Origin: Caballeronia glathei
GTDB lineage: Bacteria > Pseudomonadota > Gammaproteobacteria > Burkholderiales > Burkholderiaceae
Reading direction: 5' to 3'
Assembly: GCF_000698595.1 (NCBI RefSeq)
Contig: NZ_JFHC01000026.1
Location: forward strand, 35,066-99,065
DNA: 64,000 nucleotides
The position numbers were made by a program, and so were the translations under genes. Below the pieces are notes generated by a model. The model saw only the letters and a program-made list of their open reading frames with translations. It ran no database searches and was not told the DNA's origin. Below are positions 8,401-16,898 of this stretch, piece by piece. Numbering within the stretch: position 1 is the stretch's first letter; every line of letters begins with the position of its first letter.

Positions 8401-8855
8401 TACGCGCTCGCGCCGACCGGAGCCGAAGCGGGAGCCGCCGCATTGAACTGAGCAATTGCCGTGTTCAGTGCGGTCTGCAGCGCAATTGCGCCGATGGCCA
8501 CGAGCGTCTTGTCGTTCTGCGAGAGCGACGAATCGTTCACGAGTTGCAGCGCGGCCGGAATCGACGTGTTCGCAAACGCCTGGACACTTGCGACGCTGAC
8601 CGAATCATGCACAGCGCAGAACGCGATTGCATCCGAATACACCTTGTCGACGACTGCCGCTTGATCCGCGGTCAGGCCTGGCTCGAGCGCCTTGATGGAG
8701 TTGAGAGACGGGACGGCGGCGGTGCAAGCGATGCCGACTTGGGTATGCACAGCGGACAGCAATTGAGCGGGCGATTGAGCGGGAGCGGAGGCGCATGCCG
8801 AGACAACGGACGCGATGACGCCTGCCGCAATGAAGGGCGCGAATTTGCGAAGCAT
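8400..8855 (-). CDS. Predicted phage lipoprotein
   Basis: A 151-residue protein with a signal sequence and lipobox-like site (MLRKFAPFIAAGVIASVVSAC, Cys21), then an Ala/Gln/Val-rich helical body. It should be lipidated and periplasmic. A good ribosome site (AAGGA) precedes the ATG. It sits in the lysis cassette with the holin and a second lipoprotein, so a spanin-like or exclusion role is possible but unproven. Confidence 0.7.
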   Translation of the reverse strand: MLRKFAPFIAAGVIASVVSACASAPAQSPAQLLSAVHTQVGIACTAAVPSLNSIKALEPGLTADQAAVVDKVYSDAIAFCAVHDSVSVASVQAFANTSIPAALQLVNDSSLSQNDKTLVAIGAIALQTALNTAIAQFNAAAPASAPVGASA

Positions 8856-8864
8856 GGGATTTCC

Positions 8865-9179
8865 TTAAGGAGCGAGTTTGATAGCCGCGGCTGCGGCATT
8901 GGAGGCCGCGCCAGCGACATTGCTGATGACGGCGCCTTGCGCATTCAGTGGAGCCGTGGCTCCGACGCCGTTTTCAGCGAAGTGAACGGTGACGGTGCTG
9001 TCTGGCGCCATAGACAGATCGAACGTGAGTGAACTGATATCCTTTCCGTTTTGGGCGGAGGCCTCACAGCAGATGATTTGCTTCGTGTTCGGCTCATAGA
9101 ACGGTTTCACGCTATATGACGCCGTGCCGGCACAGCCGGCGAGAGACGCCACCGCGAGGCAGCACAGAGCGCGATTCAC
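8865..9179 (-). CDS. Second small lipoprotein of the lysis cassette
   Basis: A 104-residue protein from a GTG that overlaps the TGA of the holin gene. The lipobox is ASLAGC near residue 16. The body contains IICCEASAQNGKDISSLTF and ends in an Ala-rich stretch. Position right after the holin is where outer-membrane spanin subunits (Rz1 type) occur, but the sequence lacks the Pro-rich character of Rz1. Spanin-like is therefore an inference from place and lipobox only. Confidence 0.65.
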   Translation of the reverse strand: MNRALCCLAVASLAGCAGTASYSVKPFYEPNTKQIICCEASAQNGKDISSLTFDLSMAPDSTVTVHFAENGVGATAPLNAQGAVISNVAGAASNAAAAAIKLAP

Positions 9180-9400
9180 GATTGCACTGCAGGCGCTTTG
9201 GGCTCTGCTTTCGCCGCGGCACGGGCCGCAAGGACGTTGCAGACCGCGTGAATCGCCGTCACGAGTGCGCCCGCGACGAGCAGTTGCACTTCGGGCGGCA
9301 TGGGCATTGGGAAGCCCATCGAGGCCCATTGGACGGCCGGCACGAGCGAAGCTGCGGTCAGAGTGGCGCCGCCGGTGATCAAGGACGATGCGTTGTTCAT
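9176..9400 (-). CDS. Putative holin
   Basis: A 74-residue protein with two hydrophobic segments (about residues 6-25 and 35-55) and a charged Lys/Glu tail, the outline of a small class II holin. The ATG at 9400 is chosen because GGAG lies eight bases upstream; an in-frame ATG at 9406 has almost no spacing. It is downstream of the endolysin and coupled to a lipoprotein gene. Holins open the inner membrane at the end of the lytic cycle. Confidence 0.65.
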   Translation of the reverse strand: MNNASSLITGGATLTAASLVPAVQWASMGFPMPMPPEVQLLVAGALVTAIHAVCNVLAARAAAKAEPKAPAVQS

Positions 9401-9414
9401 TTCCATTTCTCCAA

Positions 9415-9437
9415 CAAAAAAGCCGCCCGTAGGCGGC
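9415..9437 (-). terminator. Rho-independent terminator
   Basis: Stem GCCGCC/GGCGGC with loop CGTA; on the minus strand it is followed by TTTTTTGTTGG. It lies between the 9481 gene and the holin, so it may tune lysis gene expression. Confidence 0.75.
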
Positions 9438-9480
9438 CGTAAGATGCATAAGATTGGGTAAGGTCGGTAGGGACCGGCGA

Positions 9481-9840
9481 TTACTGCGACGACATCGGCA
9501 ACGCTGCCTTCAAAACCAATATCTTGTTCGGATTGCTGGTCTGGCACGTAATGGCGATCCAATACTGACTGCCGAATGTGCCCGCCGAGCAGACGGCCTG
9601 AACTGCAGCGCCAATTGCGATCGCCTTGCCCTTGAGTAGCGTCAGAGGAACCGAATTTATGACCACGCCCGAGAGAACCAGAGAGGGCGTTGAATCGGCG
9701 CCTGCAGTCGCTTTGATAGAAACTTCCGGCGTCCCTGTTAATGTTTCTCCGGGTGCCAGCATAGCCGTCGCATCCATCGTTATCACAACCGTCTCGCGCG
9801 GGTCTTTCAGGCTCAACTGTGGAGTCAGATTGAAGTTCAT
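9481..9840 (-). CDS. Hypothetical virion-region protein
   Basis: A 119-residue beta-rich protein (NLTPQLSLKDPRETVVITMD) with no recognised family. Its ATG overlaps the stop of the long repeat protein upstream (ATGA), which suggests the two work together, perhaps as fibre and fibre-associated protein. An in-frame ATG at 9846 is an alternative start. Confidence 0.55.
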   Translation of the reverse strand: MNFNLTPQLSLKDPRETVVITMDATAMLAPGETLTGTPEVSIKATAGADSTPSLVLSGVVINSVPLTLLKGKAIAIGAAVQAVCSAGTFGSQYWIAITCQTSNPNKILVLKAALPMSSQ

Positions 9841-11198
9841 GCGCATTTCACGTAGAAATAGCGGGCTAATTCCGCCGAATAGAATGGTCGAACCGAAGCG
9901 ATGGAACAGAATGGCCGCGGCGCGACTGTGACGAGATAGTTCTGATCGGCAGCGTACGAAGTCGCAGTAACCTGGCCGATCGCAGCACTCAAGCTGGGTC
10001 GCTGAGTCACTGACGCGAGAGAACCCGACACAACAACGACGCCAGTCGAAGAATCGCTATTGGGCGCCTGCATCGATGCCGCCGAACCGGAGACGGAAAC
10101 TGCACCAATCGCCAGGGATAATGTCTTGGCTTGGGTTGATAATCCCGCACCAGAAATGACCGAATAGACGACGCTTCCCGATGCCGCAACGACGTTTTCC
10201 GATTGGACAGACGCGCCAGAACCAGAAACCAATACGCCGCCGGCCGCCGCCGACACATTCTTCGCTTGCGTGCTCGCCGCGCTGCCTTGCGAGACATTGC
10301 CGATTGCGCCAGATGCGGTCGAGGCATTCGGCGCTTGAGTGCTTGCCGCCGCGCCGGAGATTCCGACAGAGCCAGATGCCGCCGCCGTGTTGCTTGCCTG
10401 AGTCGATGCCGAAGTGCCAGATATGGCACTTCGCGCCACCGAAGAGACCGCATTTGCCGTCTGCGTGCCGGCGCCTGAACCACTCACAACCACGGCCCCG
10501 GAAGTGGCTCCAGAATTCTTCGCCTGGCCCTGTGCAGCAGATCGGGAAATCGACACCGCCCCGATGGCAGAGCCAGTATTCCCACCCTGAATTGAGGCCC
10601 CTGCGCCAGTGGATGTAGCCGTGGCATTCAGGTACTTAGCTGCCCCCATCCACACGTTACCGCCGCCGCCTATAATCGACTTGGCAGTAAGCTGACAGAT
10701 CAGCTGTTTGCCTGCCGAGTCCGCGCTATACGTAAGCGTAGTGGCTAGAAACTGAGACGCACCTGAACCCGGTGCGGCAGGCAGATGCTGTACCGGGGCT
10801 GCGCTTCCGTCTGACAGCGAAATATCAATCTGCGAGGCGCAGCTATTTCCACCCCAATAAATCGTAACCGTGCGACTAGTCGTGTCCGCTGGGAGGGTGA
10901 ATTTAAAACCCTGCCCGGCTGTTGCCGTTGTCGCGCTGACGAAAATGCCTTCCTTGACGGCGGTTCCAGAGGCTTGCGGAGTGCCGCCGGTCCACGTGTA
11001 GCCAAGGCCGAATGCGAACGTGCCCCACGAGACGCCGGAACCTAGCAGTGTCGGCAAGCCAATGGTCGAGCCAGCTCCGCTCATGCGGTTCGGCGTTGTT
11101 GACGCGTGAAACTCGATCCAGTCCGTCTGTGCGGGCGACGAGAGATTGAATGTCTCTGTGCCCGCGAGAATGGTTGTCGAACCGGATAGGCTCCCCAT
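9837..11198 (-). CDS. Repeat-rich fibre-like structural protein
   Basis: A 453-residue protein. The first 190 residues form a non-repetitive head; residues of about 195-410 are nine or ten repeats of about 21 residues with the pattern G-x-V-x-V-S-G-x-x-A-S-x-Q-A-x-N and Ala/Ser-rich ends. A 40-residue cap ends in FYVKCA. This is the design of a fibre shaft with head and tip. It is coded among other fibre and spike genes next to the endolysin. A function in receptor contact is inferred. Confidence 0.6.
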   Translation of the reverse strand: MGSLSGSTTILAGTETFNLSSPAQTDWIEFHASTTPNRMSGAGSTIGLPTLLGSGVSWGTFAFGLGYTWTGGTPQASGTAVKEGIFVSATTATAGQGFKFTLPADTTSRTVTIYWGGNSCASQIDISLSDGSAAPVQHLPAAPGSGASQFLATTLTYSADSAGKQLICQLTAKSIIGGGGNVWMGAAKYLNATATSTGAGASIQGGNTGSAIGAVSISRSAAQGQAKNSGATSGAVVVSGSGAGTQTANAVSSVARSAISGTSASTQASNTAAASGSVGISGAAASTQAPNASTASGAIGNVSQGSAASTQAKNVSAAAGGVLVSGSGASVQSENVVAASGSVVYSVISGAGLSTQAKTLSLAIGAVSVSGSAASMQAPNSDSSTGVVVVSGSLASVTQRPSLSAAIGQVTATSYAADQNYLVTVAPRPFCSIASVRPFYSAELARYFYVKCA

Positions 11199-11218
11199 GC
11201 GTGCCTCCGATTACGAGA

Positions 11219-11632
11219 TCAGTTTCCGTTCGTGTACGTGCTCGACGACACGCTAACCGTTTGACCGGTGGCGATGTTCGGGTTGTTGAGGTTCAGGTCG
11301 CAGCCACTGATGCCGACCGTACCGTCTACATGAGCGACGCCAGCCGAAGTTCGTAGACGGTACCAATTGGCCGTCTTGCCCGTGCCTGCAGCCGCGGTGC
11401 CAGTGCCGTTGCTGATGGCGTTGAGGATGAGCACGCCGCCCGAAGGTGCTGGTGCCAGAGTCGTCGAGCAGACAAGTGTGGCGAGAAGGTTCTGTGTGGT
11501 GACGGCGGTTTCGGGCGACGTCGGTTGCGTGCCGTCATACAGATCGTATGCGGCGCTGGCGCCGAGTCTCGTCGTTATCGCTGCTTGCTGGTCATTCTTA
11601 AGCGTGACGCTGTATTTGAGGTTCGATGCCAT
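11219..11632 (-). CDS. Hypothetical virion-region protein
   Basis: A 137-residue, Thr/Ser/Ala-rich protein (MASNLKYSVTLKNDQQAAI) without signal peptide. Similar small proteins stand beside fibre genes in Burkholderia-type phages, but I cannot name a family. It lies between the endolysin and the repeat protein, same strand and closely spaced. Confidence 0.6.
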   Translation of the reverse strand: MASNLKYSVTLKNDQQAAITTRLGASAAYDLYDGTQPTSPETAVTTQNLLATLVCSTTLAPAPSGGVLILNAISNGTGTAAAGTGKTANWYRLRTSAGVAHVDGTVGISGCDLNLNNPNIATGQTVSVSSSTYTNGN

Positions 11633-11644
11633 GGAATTCCCTTA

Positions 11645-12091
11645 TCACGAATCCAGTGTCGAAAGGTTGTGCGCCTTGATGATGCTGATGATCTTAGTTG
11701 CGTAGTCCGGATCAGTGGCATACCCTGCGGCAGCCACAGCTCGAGCGAACGTCGATCCGCTCGCATAGGCGAACGCACCGCTATATCGCGGGTTGCCCGT
11801 CAAAAACGATGCGTGGTCTTCGATGCTCCCAAGCCAATCGCTGTACGCGCGGAATTTCGCCGTGATCGTGATTGGCTTGCCCTTCACGACTTCATGCGTC
11901 ACCTGTTCGGTGACGGGGCCATGCCATGACGCATCCGCTTTGATGCCGAACAGATTGAAGCCGGGGCATGCGGCACCCCAGCCCGATTCAAGAGCGGCCT
12001 GTGCGATAGTGAATGACGCGGGGATCTTGGTTTTTGCCGCGCATGCTTGAGCCGCCGGCGAAATTGCGGCAATGAAGTCATCGGGTTTCAT
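11645..12091 (-). CDS. Endolysin, FlgJ-like glucosaminidase (GH73)
   Basis: A 148-residue peptidoglycan hydrolase. FTIAQAALESGWG (about residues 27-39) carries the likely catalytic Glu; GFNLFGIKADASWHG and FRAYSDWLGSIEDHASFL are typical of FlgJ-type glucosaminidases, as is the closing ATDPDYATKI. It would cut the glycan backbone at lysis. There is no signal peptide, so release depends on the holin encoded further along the same operon. Confidence 0.85.
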   Translation of the reverse strand: MKPDDFIAAISPAAQACAAKTKIPASFTIAQAALESGWGAACPGFNLFGIKADASWHGPVTEQVTHEVVKGKPITITAKFRAYSDWLGSIEDHASFLTGNPRYSGAFAYASGSTFARAVAAAGYATDPDYATKIISIIKAHNLSTLDS

Positions 12092-12107
12092 CAGTGTCTC
12101 CGTGAAT

Positions 12108-12128
12108 CCCCGGCCAAAATGGCCGGGG
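12108..12128 (-). other. Intergenic hairpin before the endolysin
   Basis: A perfect 9-bp stem (CCCCGGCCA/TGGCCGGGG, loop AAA) between the spike gene and the endolysin. No T-tract follows on the minus strand, so it is more likely an RNA-stabilising or attenuating hairpin than a true terminator. Confidence 0.5.
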
Positions 12129-12144
12129 AACGGTGAGGCGTCAG

Positions 12145-13677
12145 CTAGTTAGCTGAAGGGAGCAGGTTGACGGTGAATGACACTGCGTTGGGCAGTGCCT
12201 CCGACAGCGTGATAGTTGCAACGTCGCCGCTTGTGGAAAGAACTGCACGCGCAGCACCAAGGCTTTGAGCCGTGCGGGCCATGGGGAACCAGTTCGTGCG
12301 GCTGCACGCCTCGAGGTCCGTGGCCGAGTAGGTGCCGATCGTTGCGCCGGCAGGGATCGTCAGAACCGGCAGCTTGGACGTCTGCGCGGCGATGAGCGCG
12401 TTTGTTGTCCCTTCTAGGAAGGTCTTCCCGGCGGCAGGGACGTTGTGGACGTTGCGCGCGGTGATTCCGCGCGCGTTCGAGTTCCTGACCTGAATGACGC
12501 CGAGGTCGAACGTCGCGAGCGTTCCCGCACCGCCGGAGTCGAGAGCGTCGTCCAGGTCCAGACCTTCGATGTAGCCCGCCTTGATCGCGTAATCGGACGC
12601 TTCCGCTTGAATCGTCGCAGCGCCGCTGACAAACGAGTCCCAGCCGGTCGCAATTAATTTCAGTTGGAAGATGCTCGAATCAACCGGAACGAGATTGATG
12701 AACGCGTTGCCCAGCCGTTCGCACGCGACGCGCTTCCAGACGGACGCCACGGTAAGCCCAGCTGTCGCCGTGCCAGGAAGGCGCGGATCGAGCGTATCTG
12801 ATTGATAGACGAAATACGGGCTGAAACCGCTGAAATAGTCCTCAATGTCGGCGTGAACGCCCATGCTCCCGTTCTTCGGCAAGTAGAAGGCAGCGCAGAG
12901 TTCCGCGTTGCTCGAGCAGTTCGTCCACTTCCAGTCGCCGCCGGTGCTGAGGATGCACCACGTTGCGAAGTTGCCGGTTCCGCCCAGGTTATCGAGCGAG
13001 CTATGCCCGTTGTTGGTCCATGCGGTATAGGCGAAGCGCACGCCGGTCACGAAGATGTCCTTCGCGTCGAACTTGTGATTGCCGCCGTTGCCGAAAACGA
13101 TGCCATCCATCTGGCAGCCAGCCGACGTCGTACCCATGACGGCGCCTTTCTGTCCCGGACCAAGCATGCGGAAACCACGATACTGCGCGTTTTCCAGTTT
13201 CCTGCCGCCCGAAAAGACGCGCAGTGCTGCCGTGCCTGGCCCCATGTCTTGCGACCAACGGAACATAACGCCGTCCGTCGTGTTGCCCGAAGGGTAGCTC
13301 GCGCAAATCAGGTGCTTGTCGACCAGCGTGAGCTCCGCGCCGCTGCACAGGTACATCCCGCGAACGCACTTTACGTTTTGCGTGAGAGGCGAATCGAACG
13401 CGGCTTGCACCTTTGTGCCAGATTGGCTGAGCCCGGTGTAATCCGCGCCGAACCACGACGCGGAGTGGTATTCGTTGTAGATGGTCCCGGCGATCGTGCC
13501 GCCTTTGGACAGGTCGAAGATCTGCTGGAAGTCGTTCGCGTCGATCAGCGCCTTCGAGAACGTGAGGGTCACGCCTGCCGCCGGCTGGAGCATTCCGCCT
13601 TCTTCAAAGATGTAGCGTCCGCTCAGCGTCGTATCCGCTACAAACGAGGTGACGCTGGAAATACGTGTGACGTTCAC
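12145..13677 (-). CDS. Tail spike protein, predicted beta-helix
   Basis: A 510-residue protein with the hallmarks of phage tail spikes: a short head (VADTTLSGRYIFEEGGMLQPAAGVTLTF), then repeated Gly/Asn-rich strands suggestive of a right-handed beta-helix (TSAGCQMDGIVFGNGGNHKFDAKDIFVTG) and a compact C-terminal cap. Spikes of this type bind or degrade surface polysaccharide. Its start overlaps the stop of the upstream coiled-coil gene. The enzyme class, if any, cannot be read. Confidence 0.65.
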   Translation of the reverse strand: MNVTRISSVTSFVADTTLSGRYIFEEGGMLQPAAGVTLTFSKALIDANDFQQIFDLSKGGTIAGTIYNEYHSASWFGADYTGLSQSGTKVQAAFDSPLTQNVKCVRGMYLCSGAELTLVDKHLICASYPSGNTTDGVMFRWSQDMGPGTAALRVFSGGRKLENAQYRGFRMLGPGQKGAVMGTTSAGCQMDGIVFGNGGNHKFDAKDIFVTGVRFAYTAWTNNGHSSLDNLGGTGNFATWCILSTGGDWKWTNCSSNAELCAAFYLPKNGSMGVHADIEDYFSGFSPYFVYQSDTLDPRLPGTATAGLTVASVWKRVACERLGNAFINLVPVDSSIFQLKLIATGWDSFVSGAATIQAEASDYAIKAGYIEGLDLDDALDSGGAGTLATFDLGVIQVRNSNARGITARNVHNVPAAGKTFLEGTTNALIAAQTSKLPVLTIPAGATIGTYSATDLEACSRTNWFPMARTAQSLGAARAVLSTSGDVATITLSEALPNAVSFTVNLLPSAN

Positions 13678-14015
13678 TTGTCCGCCTTTGTCTGTTGTAG
13701 GAGTCGGAACCCCTCGCGCATTTCGGTTGCGTTCTGGTTGACCGCCTCAATAAGGCGTTCAATGGAGCGCTCGAGACTGCCCACCGCTTTCGTCAGCTCG
13801 GTCTGTGTCACGTACGTCTCGGCGATGTGGAGCTTGTGCGCGTCGAGCGCTTTGTTCAGTTCCTTGATGGCAAGCGACTGCTCTTTGATGGCGTCGCCCT
13901 GTTCCTTGCTCGTCTTGTCTCGCTGCGCCTCTGACCGCTGCCAAAGCCACCCAAAGACGCCACTGACAGCGGCAAAGCCCGCGCAACCCACTTCGACGAC
14001 GGCGGTGAAATCCAT
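13674..14015 (-). CDS. Membrane-anchored coiled-coil protein
   Basis: A 113-residue protein with one N-terminal membrane helix (about residues 5-24) and a long charged coiled coil (QRDKTSKEQGDAIKEQSLAI and on). The topology resembles i-spanin (Rz-type) proteins or small phage membrane coiled coils. Its position, separated from the holin by the endolysin and several virion genes, leaves the role open. Confidence 0.55.
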   Translation of the reverse strand: MDFTAVVEVGCAGFAAVSGVFGWLWQRSEAQRDKTSKEQGDAIKEQSLAIKELNKALDAHKLHIAETYVTQTELTKAVGSLERSIERLIEAVNQNATEMREGFRLLQQTKADK

Positions 14016-14033
14016 GAATCGGTCCAGGAAAAG

Positions 14034-14053
14034 AAAAAGCCCCTTGCGGGGCT
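14034..14053 (-). terminator. Rho-independent terminator
   Basis: Stem AGCCCC/GGGGCT with loop TTGC; on the minus strand followed by TTTTCTTTTCC. It follows the 14116 spike gene. Confidence 0.7.
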
Positions 14054-14115
14054 GGGTGTGTTGTTTTGAATGCGTGAACTTTAGGTGCGGCCCGACTGTA
14101 TCGGGCCACAGATCA

Positions 14116-15822
14116 TCAGGGCGAGCCGCCGCCGATCACATTGCTCGTACCGGAATTGTCTACGGTCGTAACACAGTTTATATACACATTCGATTGAACA
14201 TTTACGTTCCTCGATGCCGCCTGCAGGGTGATGCCACTGCCTAGGGTGAAGAATGAATTTCCGGTGATGATCGTTCCACCATTCGTAAATCCGTTCACGA
14301 TAATGCCAAATATGCCAGACGTAGAGCCCGTGTTCGATTCGAAACTATTTCCAGTGATGGTCGTTGTCGACAAAGCGCTTTGAAGGTCTACGCCACTCGA
14401 GTTGCTGTTGATCAAAAACAGGTTATTTGCGATTTGTACGTTCGGAATGGCAGACTGCAAAAGGATGTTAAAACCGTTGGCAACAGAGTTGAATTGACTT
14501 CCAACGATACTAAGTTGATCCAGTCCAGACAATCCACCCGATGCACGTACCCCGTTGACATTGTTGGTGAAGTTCATGTTGGACATCTGAACGCCCTGCA
14601 CCAAGTTGCCGTACTCAAGCCCGACGTTCCACTGGTCAAAACTGGAATTGCTAAGGTTGAAAACGATCAGTGGCAGCGTTCCCGATGATGCAATGAGAAC
14701 CCCAGTCCCAGCAGGCGTACCTGGCCCGATCGCCTGGACGTGATCGATATTGACGTTAGATACGCCTCGAATATCGATGCCGATCCCGAAAAATTTGGCC
14801 CCGAAGTATCCATCCGTCCCACGGATCGTGACGTTCGTGATGGTACTTAGTGCAGCGCTAGCAAACGTGGCCGACGATTGATTTAGGAAAATGCCCTGGC
14901 CGACGCCCAATGCGCCGCTTGCAATGGTCAATCCATCGACGTGTACGGAATTGGAGGCAAGCAGGTAATTGAACGAAAGACCGCCGCCATTTGCCCAGTT
15001 CAGCACGGTATTATCCGCGCCCGCACCGCGCACGGTTATGCTACCGGGCGCGTTCGGAAATCCGAAAGCCGCCTGGCTAGCAAAGTTGTACGTACCCGCC
15101 GGGAAAAAAATGCATACGTTGTTGGGATGAGTCGCCTGGTTGGCAACGATGGTTGCCACGTAGGCTGCATCATTGTTCGCCGCACCGAGGTTATTTCCGC
15201 CGAAATCGAGGATCGACGCGCAGTCCGAGTGGCTAGCGACAAACGCCGTCGTCGCGACCTGCGTCGTGTTCGTCCCGAGTGGTGCAGTGGGCGCGGAAGG
15301 CGTTCCGGTGAATGCCGGCGAAGCAAGCGGAGCGATACCGAGCGAGCTCAACGTCTGGAAGGACGGATCGGCAGATGCGCCATTGCCGGCAAACAACGTA
15401 CCGGCTGCCCCTGCGGCCGTCACGTTGATGGCTGACGTACCTGCGCCGATTGCGACGCCGTGTGCCGTCAGAGAGTTCTTCCCAATCCCACCTTGCGGAA
15501 CCGACAGCGGCGTCGTCAGTCCGGATAGCGACGTGATATTGGAGTTCGCGCCGGCCGTTGCACCTGTGGTGCCATTGAGCAGCGTGCCGCTTGTCGGCAG
15601 CGTGATGCTGGTCGTTCCGGTCGTCGTGAGCGTCACCGGATTGGCGCCGGAGACCGTAAAGTCGCCGCCTACCGAGATTGCCCCAGCATTCGCAGCACCC
15701 GTGCCACCGCTAGCGGAGCTAAGCGGATTTTGCAGCGTGAGAGAGCTGAATGTCGGAGACGGAAAACTCTGGGCGAACGCCGTCAGCGGCACTAAGAGTG
15801 CCGCAACAACAAACTTTTTCAT
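14116..15822 (-). CDS. Tail spike with pectate-lyase-like fold and signal peptide
   Basis: A 568-residue protein. Residues 1-18 form a Sec signal peptide (MKKFVVAALLVPLTAFAQS, AFA-Q cleavage). A fibre-like region with Gly/Thr repeats (TSITLPTSGTLLNGTTG) follows. From about residue 200 there are parallel beta-helix repeats of the pectate-lyase type (FFPAGTYNFASQAAFGF, TITNVTIRGTDGYFGAKFFG, NITGNSFESNTGS). Phage spikes fold in the cytoplasm, so the leader is unusual; see the finding on four such proteins. Its role is probably glycan binding or cleavage. Confidence 0.7.
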   Translation of the reverse strand: MKKFVVAALLVPLTAFAQSFPSPTFSSLTLQNPLSSASGGTGAANAGAISVGGDFTVSGANPVTLTTTGTTSITLPTSGTLLNGTTGATAGANSNITSLSGLTTPLSVPQGGIGKNSLTAHGVAIGAGTSAINVTAAGAAGTLFAGNGASADPSFQTLSSLGIAPLASPAFTGTPSAPTAPLGTNTTQVATTAFVASHSDCASILDFGGNNLGAANNDAAYVATIVANQATHPNNVCIFFPAGTYNFASQAAFGFPNAPGSITVRGAGADNTVLNWANGGGLSFNYLLASNSVHVDGLTIASGALGVGQGIFLNQSSATFASAALSTITNVTIRGTDGYFGAKFFGIGIDIRGVSNVNIDHVQAIGPGTPAGTGVLIASSGTLPLIVFNLSNSSFDQWNVGLEYGNLVQGVQMSNMNFTNNVNGVRASGGLSGLDQLSIVGSQFNSVANGFNILLQSAIPNVQIANNLFLINSNSSGVDLQSALSTTTITGNSFESNTGSTSGIFGIIVNGFTNGGTIITGNSFFTLGSGITLQAASRNVNVQSNVYINCVTTVDNSGTSNVIGGGSP

Positions 15823-15843
15823 TTTATTTTCCGGGGATGGAAA

Positions 15844-16062
15844 TCAGGAAATCGAAACGACGCCGCCGTTGTCCCAGAGAATTCCGGGCGTATCAGGACG
15901 TGTAGTGGGGAGGTTGGTCGCCCATTGAGTGGACGAACCGAGGATTTGCGTGAGCTGCGACAGGGGCATCGTGCAAAGTGCGATCTGCCCGTTTTGAACC
16001 TGCTGAATTGTTACCGTCTCGTTTCCCGTCAGCGGTTGCGGCAGACCAAAGATTTCCGGCAT
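15844..16062 (-). CDS. Small tail-fibre-region protein
   Basis: A 72-residue protein ending PGILWDNGGVVSIS. The same tail motif (LW-x-N/D-G-G-V-x-S-I) occurs twice near the end of the 16899 protein, so it is likely a reusable tip or linker module. The start codon directly follows the stop of the 16063 gene. Function unknown. Confidence 0.6.
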   Translation of the reverse strand: MPEIFGLPQPLTGNETVTIQQVQNGQIALCTMPLSQLTQILGSSTQWATNLPTTRPDTPGILWDNGGVVSIS

Positions 16063-16887
16063 TTATCGTATTTCCGTGAATGTTGCGGTTGGTGAAACTG
16101 ATCCGGTTGTAACGTATTGGTATGTGCTCCCCGGCATCACAATTGCCCATACGCACAAAGCTTGGCCGGAGGATGTTGCCGACGAATTGGTGAATTCGAC
16201 GCCATTGATAAAGATGCCGATCGATCCCGTTCCGGTTGAAGAAGTGGCTGCGGAAACCATGATCGGAGCGGGCGTGTTGTTAACGAAGGGCGTGTTGTAT
16301 GTGCGAATAACGGTGATTTGCGTCTGACCGATGCCAAATACGTTGCCTCCGTTTGCGCCTCTAATGAAGAACGGAAAGGACGTGTTGCCAATCATTACCT
16401 GATTGGTAGGCGAGCAGAAGAATGCAGAGAACGGGCCGAAAGTCGAACTCAGCTGATAGCCGAGGCTGCTCGTGTTATGCGGCACGAGAAAGCCTTGAGT
16501 GGCCGTCACTTCTCCCGTTACGTCGACGGATTGCTCGAAAGAGTTCGAGCCGGTCCAGTCATTGTCCTTAGCCAATTGCCCGAACGATTGCTGTTGACCT
16601 GCGGTCGGTCCGCTAAAAGCGAAATCGCCGGTTAGCCACGCGAGCGCAGACGTTCCTTCCTGCCCACGGGACAGGTTGCTCAGCGTCGCTCCGCTGACAG
16701 CGCCCGCATAGATGACTTCGAAGTTGTCCCGCGTCGCTTGATCGTTGAGGGTAATGACCAACGACATGCCGGCAGGAATCGAGGCCGGCAGACCCGCCGA
16801 GCTCGAAAGCGTTAGCGACGTATCAGAGGGCGCGACGGCGCCCGCCAGCGTCGTGCTGATGTTGTTCGCGAATGTGAAAATAGCCAC
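16063..16887 (-). CDS. Putative tail fibre / collar protein
   Basis: A 274-residue protein: an N-terminal module common in baseplate-attached fibres (NNISTTLAGAVAPSDTSLTL, then VIYAGAVSGATLSNLSRGQEG), a linker and a C-terminal beta domain (GIFINGVEFTNSSATSSGQ). The R-G-Q-E-G-T motif is typical of such fibre heads. The gene is downstream of the tail protein I-like gene, where fibres are usually coded. Confidence 0.65.
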   Translation of the reverse strand: MAIFTFANNISTTLAGAVAPSDTSLTLSSSAGLPASIPAGMSLVITLNDQATRDNFEVIYAGAVSGATLSNLSRGQEGTSALAWLTGDFAFSGPTAGQQQSFGQLAKDNDWTGSNSFEQSVDVTGEVTATQGFLVPHNTSSLGYQLSSTFGPFSAFFCSPTNQVMIGNTSFPFFIRGANGGNVFGIGQTQITVIRTYNTPFVNNTPAPIMVSAATSSTGTGSIGIFINGVEFTNSSATSSGQALCVWAIVMPGSTYQYVTTGSVSPTATFTEIR

Positions 16888-16898
16888 TGATACACCTT

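Noticed and set aside
9837..11198. CRISPR-like tandem repeats
   Set aside because: Repeats are protein-level, differ at DNA level and keep the reading frame; no identical direct repeats with spacers.
12108..12128. Full terminator before the endolysin
   Set aside because: The stem is strong but no T-tract follows on the transcribed strand.
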